DNA of 64,000 nucleotides from Pelagicoccus enzymogenes (GTDB lineage Bacteria > Verrucomicrobiota > Verrucomicrobiia > Opitutales > Opitutaceae): contig NZ_JACYFG010000040.1 in assembly GCF_014803405.1 (NCBI RefSeq), positions 248,001 through 312,000 on the forward strand, in the 5' to 3' direction. The first letter of the stretch is position 1. Every line of letters starts with the position of its first letter. The position numbers were made by a program, and so were the translations under genes. The notes under the pieces were generated by a model that worked only from the letters and a program-made list of their open reading frames with translations, was not told where the DNA came from and did no database searches. Positions 51,402 to 59,109 of the stretch are shown in pieces.

Positions 51402-51413
51402 GCAAATATTTGC
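51402..51413. promoter_or_regulatory. Perfect palindrome GCAAATATTTGC between nagB and the AraC gene
   Basis: A 12-bp palindrome directly followed by GCAAATTTGA, 74 bp from the nagB ATG and 34 bp before the araC-type ATG at 51447. It lies in the 118-bp divergent promoter region. A GTG at 51399 would start translation across it, so 51447 is the preferred regulator start. Probably an operator for the adjacent regulator or a catabolite regulator. Confidence 0.5.
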
Positions 51414-51446
51414 AAATTTGATCTATCCTTTGATATTTCCGATCAC

Positions 51447-52361
51447 ATGCAGACCCCATACTCCCAAGCCGCCTCCCAACTGGCCGCACTTCGGATGCAA
51501 GCGCCGGACGACTATTTCCACGGCGTGAAAGCCCGCAACCTCTGCTACGTCGACAACATCGTGCTCTTCCACCGCACCCGCAAGCGAGAGCTGCAGCGTC
51601 GCACCTTCGAAAGCCGGCCGCACCACCGCTTCGTCCTCATCGCCTGCTTCGAGACGGAGGGAGCGATCAACGTCGACGGGCGCGTCTTCCACCTGCACCC
51701 TGGCGACGCCTTCCTCGTGAAGCCCTACCAGTTCCACTTCTACATGGAGGTGCAAAACGAGCGCATGAACTGGCTCTTCCTCACTTTCGAGACCCGAAAC
51801 CCGAAACCTTTCGAAGTTTTTGCCAACACCCCCATACCGCTCAGCCAAGCCCTCTGCCAAGACGCCGTCGACATCGCCACACGCTACACCCAAAGGGAAA
51901 CGCTCGACGAGGTCAGCCTCGACATGACAACCTTTGCCGCCTCCAGCCTCCTGAACAAGCTACGCGCCTACTCGCTCAACCGTTCCCGCAAGCTGATCGC
52001 TTCCCCGAAGTATCCAACAGCTGGCTACGAACTCGTGGAAAAGATAAACACCTTCCTAGAGATGCAATCGGAGGAAAGCACGAGCATCACGCAAATCGCC
52101 ACCGCTCTCTCGCTCTCGGAAAGCCACCTGCGCAAACGCTTCAAAACGCTGACCGGGGTCAGCCTCGGCAGCTACCTCGTCCACTACAAGCTCAACCGAG
52201 CCGTCAAGCTGCTCGTTCACTCCGACGACTCCCTCACCCAAATCGCACTGGATTGCGGATACGAATCCTTGGCTGCCTTCAGCCGCAGCTTCAAGAAGCA
52301 GCTGGGGATCTCGCCCTCACGCTACCGAACCAGCGAGCGTTTCGACAGGTTAAAAAAATAG
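51447..52361 (+). CDS. AraC-family regulator of the hexosamine locus
   Basis: A 304-residue regulator. The N-terminal sensor is a cupin-like AraC domain (HHRFVLIACFETEGAINVDG, FHLHPGDAFLVKPYQFHFY), ending at about residue 155. The C-terminal two helix-turn-helix units begin at ITQIATALSLSESHLRKRFK, with LTQIALDCGYESLAAFSRSFKKQLGISPSRYR as the signature. It is divergent from the five-gene GlcNAc operon and likely its activator, sensing GlcNAc or a derivative. The start at 51447 is chosen over a GTG at 51399 because a palindrome lies between them. It is convergent with the TPR gene. Confidence 0.9.
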   Translation: MQTPYSQAASQLAALRMQAPDDYFHGVKARNLCYVDNIVLFHRTRKRELQRRTFESRPHHRFVLIACFETEGAINVDGRVFHLHPGDAFLVKPYQFHFYMEVQNERMNWLFLTFETRNPKPFEVFANTPIPLSQALCQDAVDIATRYTQRETLDEVSLDMTTFAASSLLNKLRAYSLNRSRKLIASPKYPTAGYELVEKINTFLEMQSEESTSITQIATALSLSESHLRKRFKTLTGVSLGSYLVHYKLNRAVKLLVHSDDSLTQIALDCGYESLAAFSRSFKKQLGISPSRYRTSERFDRLKK

Positions 52362-52415
52362 GCGCCCCCGCAAACAAGAGACGCCTGATAGATCGTGAAA
52401 AACGGAACGAATCGA

Positions 52416-53777
52416 TCAGCTGCGCGAAGCGGCTTCTTCGACCGCTCGCAAATAGTCGGCTACGTTCGATTCGTAGTTCAAGTCTAGGGACCGACGCAGT
52501 TTCTTGGCCGCTTCCGCGTAGTCCTTTTGCTCCACGAGCATTTGACCGTACTGCAAAAACGCTTGAGCCGAAACCGCTTCGATGTTTTCCGCTCGCTGGT
52601 ACAGGAAAGCGGCCTCCTCGTAGTCCTTGTTCTTCCAGGAGTGCTTCGCAAGCAGTACGATCGCCCTACCGTTCATGGGGTTCGCCTCAATGATCTCTTC
52701 AAGCGTTCTCGCCGCCGCATCGCTGTCGTTCGAGCCCAGCTCGATCTCTGCCTTCAGGTTGAGCAGCGACAAGCGTTGCTCTTCGTCGAGATCGGCACCG
52801 AAGCCCTCCATGGCGATACGATTGAGTCGCAAAGCCTCTTCCCAAGCTTGGTTGTCAATGAAGGCCGATATCGCTCGATTGAAGCTCTTGAAACGGCTCG
52901 TCTTGTTCTGGGTCGCCTCAAGCGCATCCCGGTAGGCGTCGATGGCGAGGTCAAACATGCTCCGGTTGGCGTAGATGTCCGCGAGCAAGAACAAGCTGTT
53001 TTCGTCGCCCTTCCCGAGGCGGCGGGAAATCTCCAAGTTGGCGAGAGCCGCTTCGATACGGTCCTGGGCCAGGGCAATGTTCGCTTGATGCAAGTAAAGT
53101 TCGTGGTTCGAGGAATCCTTGGTTATCAGCTCCGAAACCAATCCGGCTGCTTCGCCATAGGAACCCAATTCCATCAAGCAACGAATCTTTCCCAGCTTCC
53201 AGTCTTTCGATGCCGGCTGGAAGGCAAGGGCTAGGCTGTAAGCGTTCAAGGCGGAGGAATAGTTGCCTTGGTTCAAATAGCTGTATCCAAGCAATCCGTA
53301 CGACAAGCCGTCCGCTCCACCAAGCTCCATCCCCTTGATGATAGTTTCGGTCCCCTTCTCGAGTTCTCCGCTTTGCACGTAGGCGATCCCCAGATTCTTA
53401 TAGGCTCGCATGAAGTTGGGAAACTTCTTGATCGCAGTTTCGTAGCTGGAAACAGCTTTGTCCATCTGCCCCAACTGCATGCGAATCGTTCCTAACATGA
53501 AGTCAAGAGCGGCGCTCGACTCGCTAGTGACACGCTCTTCCAGTAAGATCGCGCCCTGCTCCAGATTCGCTTCAAGCACCACAATCAAAGTTTTGAAAAA
53601 CTGTCCCTCCTCGTCGTTCAAGCGCGGCTCGAGTTCACTGTGCGTACCATAGCTACCCATCACACGGTCCTTGAACTCAGGATTCGACCAGAAGTTTTCG
53701 CTCAGAGGATAGGTCTGGGCAGAGAGGGAAGCAGAAGCGAGGAAAAGGGCCCCTAGTAAGCTTGTTGAAAGTTTCAT
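52416..53777 (-). CDS. TPR protein of the TonB operon
   Basis: A 453-residue exported protein with signal peptide (LLGALFLASASLSAQ) and about nine tetratricopeptide repeats from residue 90 on (AVSSYETAIKKFPNFMRAYKNLGIAYVQSGE; YGLLGYSYLNQGNYSSALNAYSLALAFQP; AIDAYRDALEAT; EEAAFLYQRAENIEAVSAQAFLQYGQMLVE). These give a periplasmic scaffold. It follows tonB by 24 bp on the same strand. A TPR gene is a regular last member of TonB2/TtpC-type clusters in marine bacteria, where a periplasmic partner of TonB is presumed. Convergent with the AraC gene. Confidence 0.88.
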   Translation of the reverse strand: MKLSTSLLGALFLASASLSAQTYPLSENFWSNPEFKDRVMGSYGTHSELEPRLNDEEGQFFKTLIVVLEANLEQGAILLEERVTSESSAALDFMLGTIRMQLGQMDKAVSSYETAIKKFPNFMRAYKNLGIAYVQSGELEKGTETIIKGMELGGADGLSYGLLGYSYLNQGNYSSALNAYSLALAFQPASKDWKLGKIRCLMELGSYGEAAGLVSELITKDSSNHELYLHQANIALAQDRIEAALANLEISRRLGKGDENSLFLLADIYANRSMFDLAIDAYRDALEATQNKTSRFKSFNRAISAFIDNQAWEEALRLNRIAMEGFGADLDEEQRLSLLNLKAEIELGSNDSDAAARTLEEIIEANPMNGRAIVLLAKHSWKNKDYEEAAFLYQRAENIEAVSAQAFLQYGQMLVEQKDYAEAAKKLRRSLDLNYESNVADYLRAVEEAASRS

Positions 53778-53801
53778 CGTATTGTATCCAGTTTCTATGT
53801 A

Positions 53802-54467
53802 CTAAAGCGCTAAAGTAAAAGTCGTGCGGCTCCGCATGCGAACGGCCACACCGTCCTTCTTCGGAACGGTATACCTCAAGGACTCGAAGTACTCAGTCGC
53901 CGTGTCGGACGCGATCTCATGGCTGATCCGTTCGATTCGCTGAACTTCGACGCGACCTTCCGTGTCGATCTCGTAGAGGATCGTAACCGTGATGTCGCCC
54001 TTGACGCGACCCATCAGATTTCGAGGCGGCGACCACTGCGGTTGACGCACCAACCGAGGCTTCTCGTCGAGCTCAGCCATGCTGAAGGTTTGGATCTCAT
54101 CCAGAGCGTTGGTATCGACATCGAAAGAGCCCATACCGAAAGCAGCCCCCAAGGCATTCCCAGTTCCGGGATTCATCGCGAGCTGCAGCTGGCTCAAGCT
54201 CAAAGGCTTGGGTTGGCTTTGCAACTCGGGCGACGGTTGCTCGACCTTTTCCTCCGGAGGAGGTGGCGGTTCGGGTGGCGGAGGAGGAGGCGGTGGCAAA
54301 GCAACGTCGACCGTTCGCACCGTTCTTCGCTCCTTGACGCTCAGCAAGTGCTGCGTGAAGGGAAGAACGAAAACAAAGACAGCCACCAGCAACACCGAGT
54401 AGACGAAGATCCGGGCAAAACGGGCCGGACCTCGCTTGACGCCTTTCGATTGGTAATGATCGTTCAT
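53802..54467 (-). CDS. tonB: TonB energy transducer
   Basis: A 221-residue protein. One N-terminal membrane helix (RIFVYSVLLVAVFVFVLPF) is followed by a Pro/Glu stretch (PPPPPPPPEPPPPPEEKVEQ). The C-terminal TonB domain has PRLVRQPQWSPPRNLMGRVKGDITVTILYEIDTEGRVEVQRI and PKKDGVAVRMRSRTTFTL. TonB links the proton-driven ExbB/ExbD motor to outer-membrane receptors such as the one at 17.2-20 kb. Length is normal for the short TonB2 type. It lies 13 bp after exbD. Confidence 0.94.
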   Translation of the reverse strand: MNDHYQSKGVKRGPARFARIFVYSVLLVAVFVFVLPFTQHLLSVKERRTVRTVDVALPPPPPPPPEPPPPPEEKVEQPSPELQSQPKPLSLSQLQLAMNPGTGNALGAAFGMGSFDVDTNALDEIQTFSMAELDEKPRLVRQPQWSPPRNLMGRVKGDITVTILYEIDTEGRVEVQRIERISHEIASDTATEYFESLRYTVPKKDGVAVRMRSRTTFTLAL

Positions 54468-54480
54468 TACAGAGACGCTT

Positions 54481-54882
54481 TTAGTCCTCGGTAGAGAGGC
54501 TTACGGAAATCGCCCCCGCCAACTTGGCTTCATCGATCACCCTCACCAGCGTATCCGTAATCGACTTACGATCCGCCTGGATAATGACTGGCATCTTTTC
54601 CTTCTGGTAGAGGCGACGAATGATAGGTCGAACTCCGCTCACGCCAACATCCTTGCCACCGTAGACAACGTTTCCGTTCTCCGTAATCGCGATCAAGATG
54701 CTATTCTTTTCCAGATCGGAAGCGGAGGCCGCCTGAGGCTTGTTTACTTCCACACCGGTCTCTTCCACGAAGACCGTGGTTACGATGAAGAAGATCAACA
54801 AAATGAAAACCATGTCGATCAGAGGAGACATGTTGATCTCCTCAGTGCTCTTCTTCTCGGCGAACATTCGTCTGTTTTTCAT
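54481..54882 (-). CDS. exbD: ExbD biopolymer transport protein
   Basis: A 133-residue inner-membrane protein with a single helix near the N-terminus ([23 protein letters not shown]) that includes the conserved Asp in PLIDMVF, the proton-path residue. A periplasmic domain follows, ending [19 protein letters not shown]. It forms the TonB motor with the two ExbB-like proteins encoded upstream (6 bp from exbB). Homologous TolR is less likely because of the TonB neighbour. Confidence 0.94.
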   Translation of the reverse strand: MKNRRMFAEKKSTEEINMSPLIDMVFILLIFFIVTTVFVEETGVEVNKPQAASASDLEKNSILIAITENGNVVYGGKDVGVSGVRPIIRRLYQKEKMPVIIQADRKSITDTLVRVIDEAKLAGAISVSLSTED

Positions 54883-54888
54883 CTCCTA

Positions 54889-55497
54889 CTAAATCTCCCA
54901 ATTCGCTTGCCGCGCCTTTCGCGCGATGGTGGCTTCGATACGCGTGATCAGCGTATCCAAAGCGTTCTGACGCTTTTCGATAAGCATCATCAAAATATAT
55001 CCTGGAATCGCTATAACGAGCCCCAGCTGCGTCGTGATCAGAGCCTCCGAAATACCGTCGGCGACCATGTTCACGGTTTGCCCGCCAGAGCTGATGGCAA
55101 GGCCCTTGAAAGTGCTAAGCATTCCAATCACCGTACCCAACAAGCCGGTCAATGGAGCCGCGCTCACGAAAACAGCAAGCATCGTACGGCGACGGTCGAT
55201 TCGGGCAATGTGCTCGTTTCGCATCTCGCTGAACCGGTTTATTACATCTCGCTGGTCGGGCAAAGCGGCTTTGCCGTATTCGATCATACTCTGGATCTCA
55301 CCACCCGCATGGCTGGGCGTATTAACCCAATCCTCGATCGTCCGATCGCTGGCTGGCTTGCCTCTAAGCTCGTTGAGGTAGACAACGATCTCCATGCCCG
55401 TGAAAAAGATGAGCAACGCTAATCCAACCAGCGGATACATTAGCGTTCCGCCCGCGTTCCAAATAGGCAAGAAGCTCTCCTGGAAAAAATCCGTCAT
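54889..55497 (-). CDS. exbB: ExbB/TolQ-type proton channel
   Basis: A 202-residue three-helix inner-membrane protein from the ATG at 55497; a longer open frame to 56100 overlaps the upstream gene out of frame and is not used. Helices are YPLVGLALLIFFTGMEIVVYL, LAVFVSAAPLTGLLGTVIGML and TTQLGLVIAIPGYILMMLI. The cytoplasmic conserved element is the usual GLAISSGGQTVNMVADGISEALITTQLGL. It forms the pentameric ring with ExbD. It is preceded by a second ExbB-like protein with a long N-terminus (26 bp upstream). Confidence 0.93.
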   Translation of the reverse strand: MTDFFQESFLPIWNAGGTLMYPLVGLALLIFFTGMEIVVYLNELRGKPASDRTIEDWVNTPSHAGGEIQSMIEYGKAALPDQRDVINRFSEMRNEHIARIDRRRTMLAVFVSAAPLTGLLGTVIGMLSTFKGLAISSGGQTVNMVADGISEALITTQLGLVIAIPGYILMMLIEKRQNALDTLITRIEATIARKARQANWEI

Positions 55498-55523
55498 ACT
55501 TGGGTACCTCTTGTTCGGTTCGC

Positions 55524-56912
55524 CTATTTGCGACTCGGTAGTCCGTTCACGAATACAACGGCCAACTTTTCCATATTTGCCATAATCGACTGCGCCTTGC
55601 GGTTCAGCATGGCGTGAGCAACCAGCGATGGAATGGCCACCACAAGTCCGAGCTCGGTAGTGATCAAGGCTTCGGAGATACCTCCAGAGAGCGAGCTGGC
55701 GTCTCCGGTACCGAAGAGCGTGATCATCTTGAAAGTGTTGATCATGCCGGTCACCGTTCCCAAGAGACCCAAGAGCGGAGCAACCGCTGCGGTGATCGCG
55801 ATGACTGACAAGAAACGCTCCACCTTGGGCTGCGCTTCGAGCATCTTCTCGTACATCACTTCTTCCACGAGCTCCTTCTCCTGGTCGCTGCACTTGACGG
55901 CTTCCTCGATCATCGGACCAAATTCCCAAGGAAGCGAGCGGGCCTCCTCCAAGGCGGCCTCCTTCTCTCCGGAACGTACCTTCCGTACAATGGAGCCGAG
56001 GTGGGACGCGTTTGGCTGCTTGATCGTGTAAATGGCAACCATCTTGTAGATCGCCAGCAAGGCCGCCAGCAGAGCGAAGATGATGATCGGCCAGACCCAA
56101 AGCCCACCCTTGAGAACGTGTTCTGCAACGCTCTCCTTCGCCCCCTCGATCGCCAATGCGGCCCCCAAGGTAACGTCCAGCTCCATGGCTCCTTGCGAGC
56201 TGGCCGCAATCTGAGCGACGCTACTGGAGAATTCGGGAGAGAGCTCCGTCGCATTGGGGACCGATACTTGATGCGACTCGATAATTCCGCCTTCGGTACC
56301 CGAATCGCTCGCGAAAACGCTTACCGGTCCCAGTTCCACAAACTTGCCCGACTGCAAATTCCCCGCCGCATCGATGGCTTGGCCCGCGTAGACCGCTCCT
56401 CCGAGCCGCTCCTTGATGCGGTCGATTCCGAGCTGTACCGCATCCACCTGGGAAGCGAACTTATCCTTCTCGGAAACGTCCGCAGACTCTAGGGACTCAC
56501 GGATCGACTCCATCCGCGCTTCGTGGACCTGCTGCTCCGCAGCGGTCATCTGTGTCTGCAGTTCTTGCAAGAACTGACTCATGAGACCGCCAAGGTATTC
56601 GTTTTCATCCTGGATCGCTTGAACGCGACCTTCCAAAGCTTCCAAACCGATAGTGCGAGTGTCCTGCGCCCGCTGGGCCCGCTCAAGCGTCGCACCCAAT
56701 CCGCGCGTCTGCAGCTTCAGTTCGTTGATCCGACGCGAGAGCGGAACGCTTTCTTCGCGGATCTCCTTGCGGACCTCGCTGAGTCGAGCCAGCGAGGCTT
56801 CGAGATCCTTGCGAGCACCGTCATTTACGGACTGCAAATCCGATTGAGCGAGAGCTCCAACTGAAAGCAAAGACGCAACGGCGAACGTTGCCCATTTCTT
56901 GTAAGTCTTCAT
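55524..56912 (-). CDS. TtpC-like protein: ExbB/MotA proton channel with long periplasmic N-terminus
   Basis: A 462-residue protein. Signal peptide (ATFAVASLLSVGALAQS), a coiled-coil region (residues 25-190, with SLARLSEVRKEIREESVPLS and MSQFLQELQTQMTAAEQQVHEARME), then a beta region and three helices of an ExbB-like domain (WVWPIIIFALLAALLAIYKMV; VIAITAAVAPLLGLLGTVTGM; TELGLVVAIPSLVAHAML). The GDASSLSGGISEALITTELGL segment is ExbB-type. This is the TtpC type known from Vibrio TonB2 systems, where it is needed together with ExbB2/ExbD2 for full iron-siderophore transport. It lies 13 bp after the DUF3450 gene and 26 bp before exbB. Confidence 0.9.
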   Translation of the reverse strand: MKTYKKWATFAVASLLSVGALAQSDLQSVNDGARKDLEASLARLSEVRKEIREESVPLSRRINELKLQTRGLGATLERAQRAQDTRTIGLEALEGRVQAIQDENEYLGGLMSQFLQELQTQMTAAEQQVHEARMESIRESLESADVSEKDKFASQVDAVQLGIDRIKERLGGAVYAGQAIDAAGNLQSGKFVELGPVSVFASDSGTEGGIIESHQVSVPNATELSPEFSSSVAQIAASSQGAMELDVTLGAALAIEGAKESVAEHVLKGGLWVWPIIIFALLAALLAIYKMVAIYTIKQPNASHLGSIVRKVRSGEKEAALEEARSLPWEFGPMIEEAVKCSDQEKELVEEVMYEKMLEAQPKVERFLSVIAITAAVAPLLGLLGTVTGMINTFKMITLFGTGDASSLSGGISEALITTELGLVVAIPSLVAHAMLNRKAQSIMANMEKLAVVFVNGLPSRK

Positions 56913-56925
56913 TATCGTACGGTAG

Positions 56926-57693
56926 TTATTTTATTACTACAGGAAGCTTAACGAACTCTGCTTGCTTCCCCTTTTCATACATGGAAATCATGCTGAGGAT
57001 GGAGGGCCCGTACTCCGGAGCCTCTTGCCACTTCCAACCTTCTTGCGTCGGATATCCGTATCCCGCCTTCTCGCCGCTGGCGTCCGAATAGTACGCAATC
57101 GAAAAACCAAAGTACAAAGTGTTCACCTGCTTGCTGGGACCATCCGCAAACTCGCGAGTCTCCGTTTCCAAGCTGATGACGTTGTCGAACTTGTTCGCTT
57201 GGCTGAGAATCCCTACGACATTTCTGAGACGCACCGATAGCGAGAGCTGAGAGGGTTTTCCCTTCTCCGGAATCTGGCGAATCAAAGGCTTGATGCTGTC
57301 GACGTAGTTGGCGGGTAAATACGGAATCAACTCCCGAATCCCATCTTCCAACGATTCCAGGTTTTCGCGAACAACGGCTGAAGCCTCTTCCAGAGACTCT
57401 TTGCGAGCTGCAATCTCTTCGCGACGCTTGTCAGCCTCAGTCGCAGACTCCTTTGCCTTTTCGATCTTCTCCGAGAGGCCTTCCTTTTCGGACTCGAGCA
57501 TGCGAGCTAGGTCTTCGAGAACGGCCTTGTCCGCCTTCCAATCGTTGAGCTCCTTGGAAATGAGACTCTCCGTTTCCGCCCATTGGGTAACAGTAGCCTT
57601 CGCCTCTTCGTAGAGTGCGTTCTCAGGCGCCGCTCCAGCCGACAAAGTGCTCACCGACACACCTATGATTGCTGCAAATTTAATGTGTTTCAT
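56926..57693 (-). CDS. DUF3450 family periplasmic protein
   Basis: A 255-residue protein from the ATG at 57693; earlier in-frame starts (57813) precede the signal peptide MKHIKFAAIIGVSVSTLSAG. The mature part begins with a long coiled coil (about 25-125: AKATVTQWAETESLISKELN, then MLESEKEGLSEKIEKAKES and EIAARKESLEEASAVVREN), followed by a domain with IPYLPANYVDSIKPLIRQIP and SQLSLSVRLRNVVGILSQANKFDN. DUF3450 proteins precede TtpC in TonB2-like clusters and are thought to act in the periplasm. This is the first gene of the TonB operon. Confidence 0.88.
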   Translation of the reverse strand: MKHIKFAAIIGVSVSTLSAGAAPENALYEEAKATVTQWAETESLISKELNDWKADKAVLEDLARMLESEKEGLSEKIEKAKESATEADKRREEIAARKESLEEASAVVRENLESLEDGIRELIPYLPANYVDSIKPLIRQIPEKGKPSQLSLSVRLRNVVGILSQANKFDNVISLETETREFADGPSKQVNTLYFGFSIAYYSDASGEKAGYGYPTQEGWKWQEAPEYGPSILSMISMYEKGKQAEFVKLPVVIK

Positions 57694-58149
57694 ATTTTGA
57701 ATACAAATAGTTCGCAACGCTACTGACACATTCGAATTCACCAGCCCGTTGGAAGCGCAGTGATCCTGCAGCAAAAATCGAAAGGTCAACGGCTGAACCC
57801 TAGCGTCACGCAATCGTGACCGTTTCGGCGCAGAGCCCTGTCATTCGAAGCCCTCCTGTAACACAACTACAGAGAATACCGAACGATCGCCAGCGATACG
57901 AAACGGTTACACGCCAAGTCCGCGAGCCGAACGCCAGCCACCCAAGGCAATACTCGGACACAAGCTTCATCACATTTTGCGGGGAGACGCTCACGAGCGT
58001 GGGGCTGACGCTCGTCATGGATCTTGAGCGAAGCCGAAAGGCGCCACGCCGTAATGCAGGATATTAGAGCGGAGATTTTAGGCACGTCGCGAGGGACGGC
58101 CCTGAAGGTAAACTGCAATCCCACTGCTCTTAGCGATGAACAAAAAAAA
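57694..58149. promoter_or_regulatory. Promoter region of the TonB operon
   Basis: A 456-bp stretch without a convincing gene. It includes the inverted repeat GTCACG-CAAT-CGTGAC (57805-57820), about 112 bp upstream of the DUF3450 ATG, and the nested repeats ACGCTC-AC-GAGCGT (57992-58005) with a further CTGACGCTCGTC. These may be operator or processing sites. A minus-strand frame at 57867-58178 was judged spurious. Confidence 0.4.
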
Positions 58150-58174
58150 AGACCTGCTCGAATCGAGCAGGTCT
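58150..58174 (-). terminator. Rho-independent terminator of the RRM-protein gene
   Basis: An 11-bp stem AGACCTGCTCG / CGAGCAGGTCT with a 3-base loop. On the minus strand it is followed by a run of nine T. It is 26 bp beyond the stop of the RRM gene. Confidence 0.95.
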
Positions 58175-58199
58175 CCAAAAGATTAATACGGCCAGTGGC

Positions 58200-58628
58200 T
58201 TAGTAACCGTCTTGATAACCACCGCCACGGCGATCTCCGCCGCCACGACGATCGTTTCCACGGTAGCCGCCACCTCCGCCGCGACGATCTCCGCCGCCAC
58301 TGCCGCCACGGTAACCACCACCGCCGCCGCCACGTGGACGGTCACCGCCACGGAAGCCACCGCCTCCGCCGCGAGGGGCGCGTGGAGCGCGTGGGGTCGC
58401 TTCGCGGACGGAAAGTTCACGTCCGTCGAGCTCTTGCCCGTTCAATCCAGCGATTGCTGCTTGGCCTTCTTCGGCATTGTCCATTGTGATGAACCCAAAA
58501 CCACGGGAGCGACCGGTTTCGCGGTCAGTGATGATTTTGAGCTGTGAGACCGCGCCGAATTGCTCGAACGCGTCTTGCAGGTCTCCTTCCGATAGCCCGA
58601 AGGAGATGTTTCCTACGTATATTTCCAT
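58200..58628 (-). CDS. Glycine-rich RRM RNA-binding protein
   Basis: A 142-residue protein. Residues 1-78 are a single RRM: RNP2 is IYVGNISF and RNP1 is RGFGFITM, with FEQFGAVSQLKIITDRETGRS between. The tail (about 84-142) is Arg/Gly-rich, with GGGGGFRGGDRPRGGGGGGY and RGG repeats. This resembles cyanobacterial and other bacterial Rbp proteins, often cold-induced RNA chaperones. Its 5' region is 481 bp long and non-coding, so control by a long leader is possible. The tail's codon repeats make it a likely place for length variation. A perfect terminator follows. Confidence 0.95.
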   Translation of the reverse strand: MEIYVGNISFGLSEGDLQDAFEQFGAVSQLKIITDRETGRSRGFGFITMDNAEEGQAAIAGLNGQELDGRELSVREATPRAPRAPRGGGGGFRGGDRPRGGGGGGYRGGSGGGDRRGGGGGYRGNDRRGGGDRRGGGYQDGY

Positions 58629-59009
58629 TTATCTGATATTTTGAGCGTCGTATTGAGAATAGGCAGTTTCAAACAGCGACGCTACAACCGGAAAACACCT
58701 CGAACCATCAAAAGATGGTCTAACTAAAACGAAGCTAAACAGGCAGCAGAAAATCTGCAAACAAGCGAGCTGAAAAGATGAAGCCCCAAAAACGGTTTCA
58801 CACCGTTTCACCCCCGTAACAAAACGGGACAGCCACCGCACGCTCCGGAGCCACTTAAAGACGAGCGATTCCCGCTTCCGCAATTCAAAGCAATCCCCCG
58901 ACCGCCCGATTTCCCCATTCGTCGCCCCCGCCAGCTTCGACTGAGCTACCTCCCTCCCCGCCGCCTGCCCAAGCCGAGACTTTCTCTCACTGAACGCTTG
59001 ACTCGCTAT
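58629..59009. other. Long non-coding region between the RRM gene and the porin gene
   Basis: No gene was found here. The minus-strand frame at 58629-58883 is basic and Cys/Phe-rich, ends exactly at the RRM start, and is probably only part of its leader. A long leader for an RRM gene is compatible with cold-shock type control. I see no defined riboswitch. Confidence 0.45.
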
Positions 59010-59060
59010 TGAGACACAGTTTCATCCCGACTCCTGACGACTTGTTGATACTGAGTTTCA
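59010..59060 (+). promoter_or_regulatory. Two dyads TGANAC-N3-GTTTCA upstream of the porin gene
   Basis: TGAGACACAGTTTCA (59010-59024) and TGATACTGAGTTTCA (59046-59060) share the imperfect palindrome TGANAC-N3-GTTTCA and are centred 36 bp apart, 50-100 bp before the porin ATG. Symmetry and spacing suggest paired binding sites of one regulator. A promoter could use TTGTTG or TTGATA (around 59042-59050) as -35. Confidence 0.5.
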
Positions 59061-59109
59061 AGAACGATTCGAAACGGAGTGTTCGCAGGACCTTTTAACT
59101 GACAAAGCC

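Noticed and set aside
54889-56100. 403-codon frame as one ExbB gene
   Set aside because: The first half overlaps the TtpC-like gene out of frame and has no homology; the real start is the ATG at 55497.
57867-58178. 103-codon minus-strand gene between RRM and DUF3450 genes
   Set aside because: Cys/Arg-rich, overlaps the RRM terminator, and has no recognisable domain.
58200-58420. Tandem repeat or CRISPR-like array in the glycine-rich region
   Set aside because: The periodicity is the GGN/CGN codon repeat of the RGG tail, without spacers. No CRISPR array was seen anywhere in the window.
58629-58883. 84-codon minus-strand gene before the RRM gene
   Set aside because: Ends at the RRM start codon and lies in its probable leader; composition is not protein-like.
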